NCBI GenBank assembly: GCA_029858165.1
Contig: JAOUFO010000146.1
Span: 1-5,398 of the forward strand
DNA length: 5,398 nucleotides
Reading direction: 5' to 3'
DNA from: Deltaproteobacteria bacterium
GTDB lineage: Bacteria; SAR324; JACQKK01
This document shows, piece by piece, positions 5,311-5,398 of this stretch. A program made the translations under genes and the position numbers. Below the pieces are notes generated by a model. The model made no database searches and was not told the origin of the DNA. It saw nothing but the letters and a program-made list of their open reading frames with translations. Within the stretch, counting starts at the first letter, position 1. The number at the start of each line of letters is the position of its first letter.

Positions 5311-5398
5311 GAGACCTCTGCATAACTGCCAAAAACTCCCGTTTTGATAAAAAAGCGGGGGTTTGGGGTTCCTGTCCAGCGTTTACAGCACCGCCATC
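5311..5398 (-). mobile_element. Putative insertion-sequence end (IS5-like terminal sequence), continuing beyond the window
   Basis: GAGACCTCTGCATAAC at 5311-5326 resembles the GAGACCTTTGCA-type ends I associate with some IS5-family elements. That match is from memory and not checked. Just inside lies a 13-bp stem (5333-5345 with 5352-5364, two G-T pairs). Read on the minus strand, it is a GC stem followed by five T, like a terminator. Further inside, the minus strand has a TAA at 5385-5383 preceded by codons for MAVL, which could be the end of a transposase entering from the right. No transposase motif is visible, so the family assignment is tentative. Confidence 0.4.
5333..5364 (-). terminator. 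Likely minus-strand intrinsic terminator inside the putative IS end
   Basis: Left arm 5333-5345 pairs with right arm 5352-5364 over 13 bp, including two G-T pairs, around a 6-base loop. On the minus strand the stem ends in a T-run (five T, three of them in the stem). This fits termination of a leftward transposase gene just before the element's end. On the + strand no T-run follows the stem. Confidence 0.4.

Noticed and set aside
4943..5332. 129-codon minus-strand frame, open up to the window edge
   Set aside because: It has no recognisable motif and no ribosome site, and it crosses both the IS-like boundary and the hairpin region. It is probably chance openness.
1..5398. CRISPR array, tRNA or rRNA
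   Set aside because: No regularly spaced repeats, cloverleaf or rRNA-like segments were seen by eye on either strand.

Overview
This window comes from a GC-rich Gram-negative bacterium, most likely a proteobacterium or a relative. It carries lipid A acyltransferase and LPS heptose-pathway domains, which only make sense in an LPS-bearing cell. Coding is on the + strand, glycine is very often GGG, and G or C homopolymers of 7-11 bases are frequent. No genus is claimed.

Bases 1-2172 hold the 3' three quarters of uvrA, the damage-recognition ATPase of nucleotide excision repair. Its first roughly 240 codons lie upstream of the window. A hairpin at 2247-2263 probably separates it from what follows.

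Bases 2315-4934 hold three co-directional genes that look like an envelope cassette. The first two encode small exported proteins of 147 and 161 residues that I do not recognise as a named family. They share one plan: Sec-type signal peptide, two hydrophobic segments built on GxxxG glycine zippers, a tail of about 55 residues, and a C-terminal strand ending in Arg-Phe. They look like diverged tandem paralogues. The second has an 11-C tract just after its signal peptide, a possible phase-variation switch, and its leader holds a 14-bp repeat in tandem. Only 24 bp later starts a 514-residue fusion of an LpxL/HtrB-type lipid A acyltransferase with a GmhB-type heptose bisphosphate phosphatase. Lipid A acylation and inner-core heptose synthesis are thus joined in one polypeptide. 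A role for the two glycine-zipper proteins at the LPS-bearing envelope is inferred from position only.

Bases 4935-5398 are degraded. After about 220 bp without a convincing gene comes a start codon with a good ribosome binding site (5156). It opens a short membrane-protein-like frame broken by an in-frame TAG (5249). The frame then runs into a sequence at 5311 that resembles an insertion-sequence end and continues out of the window.
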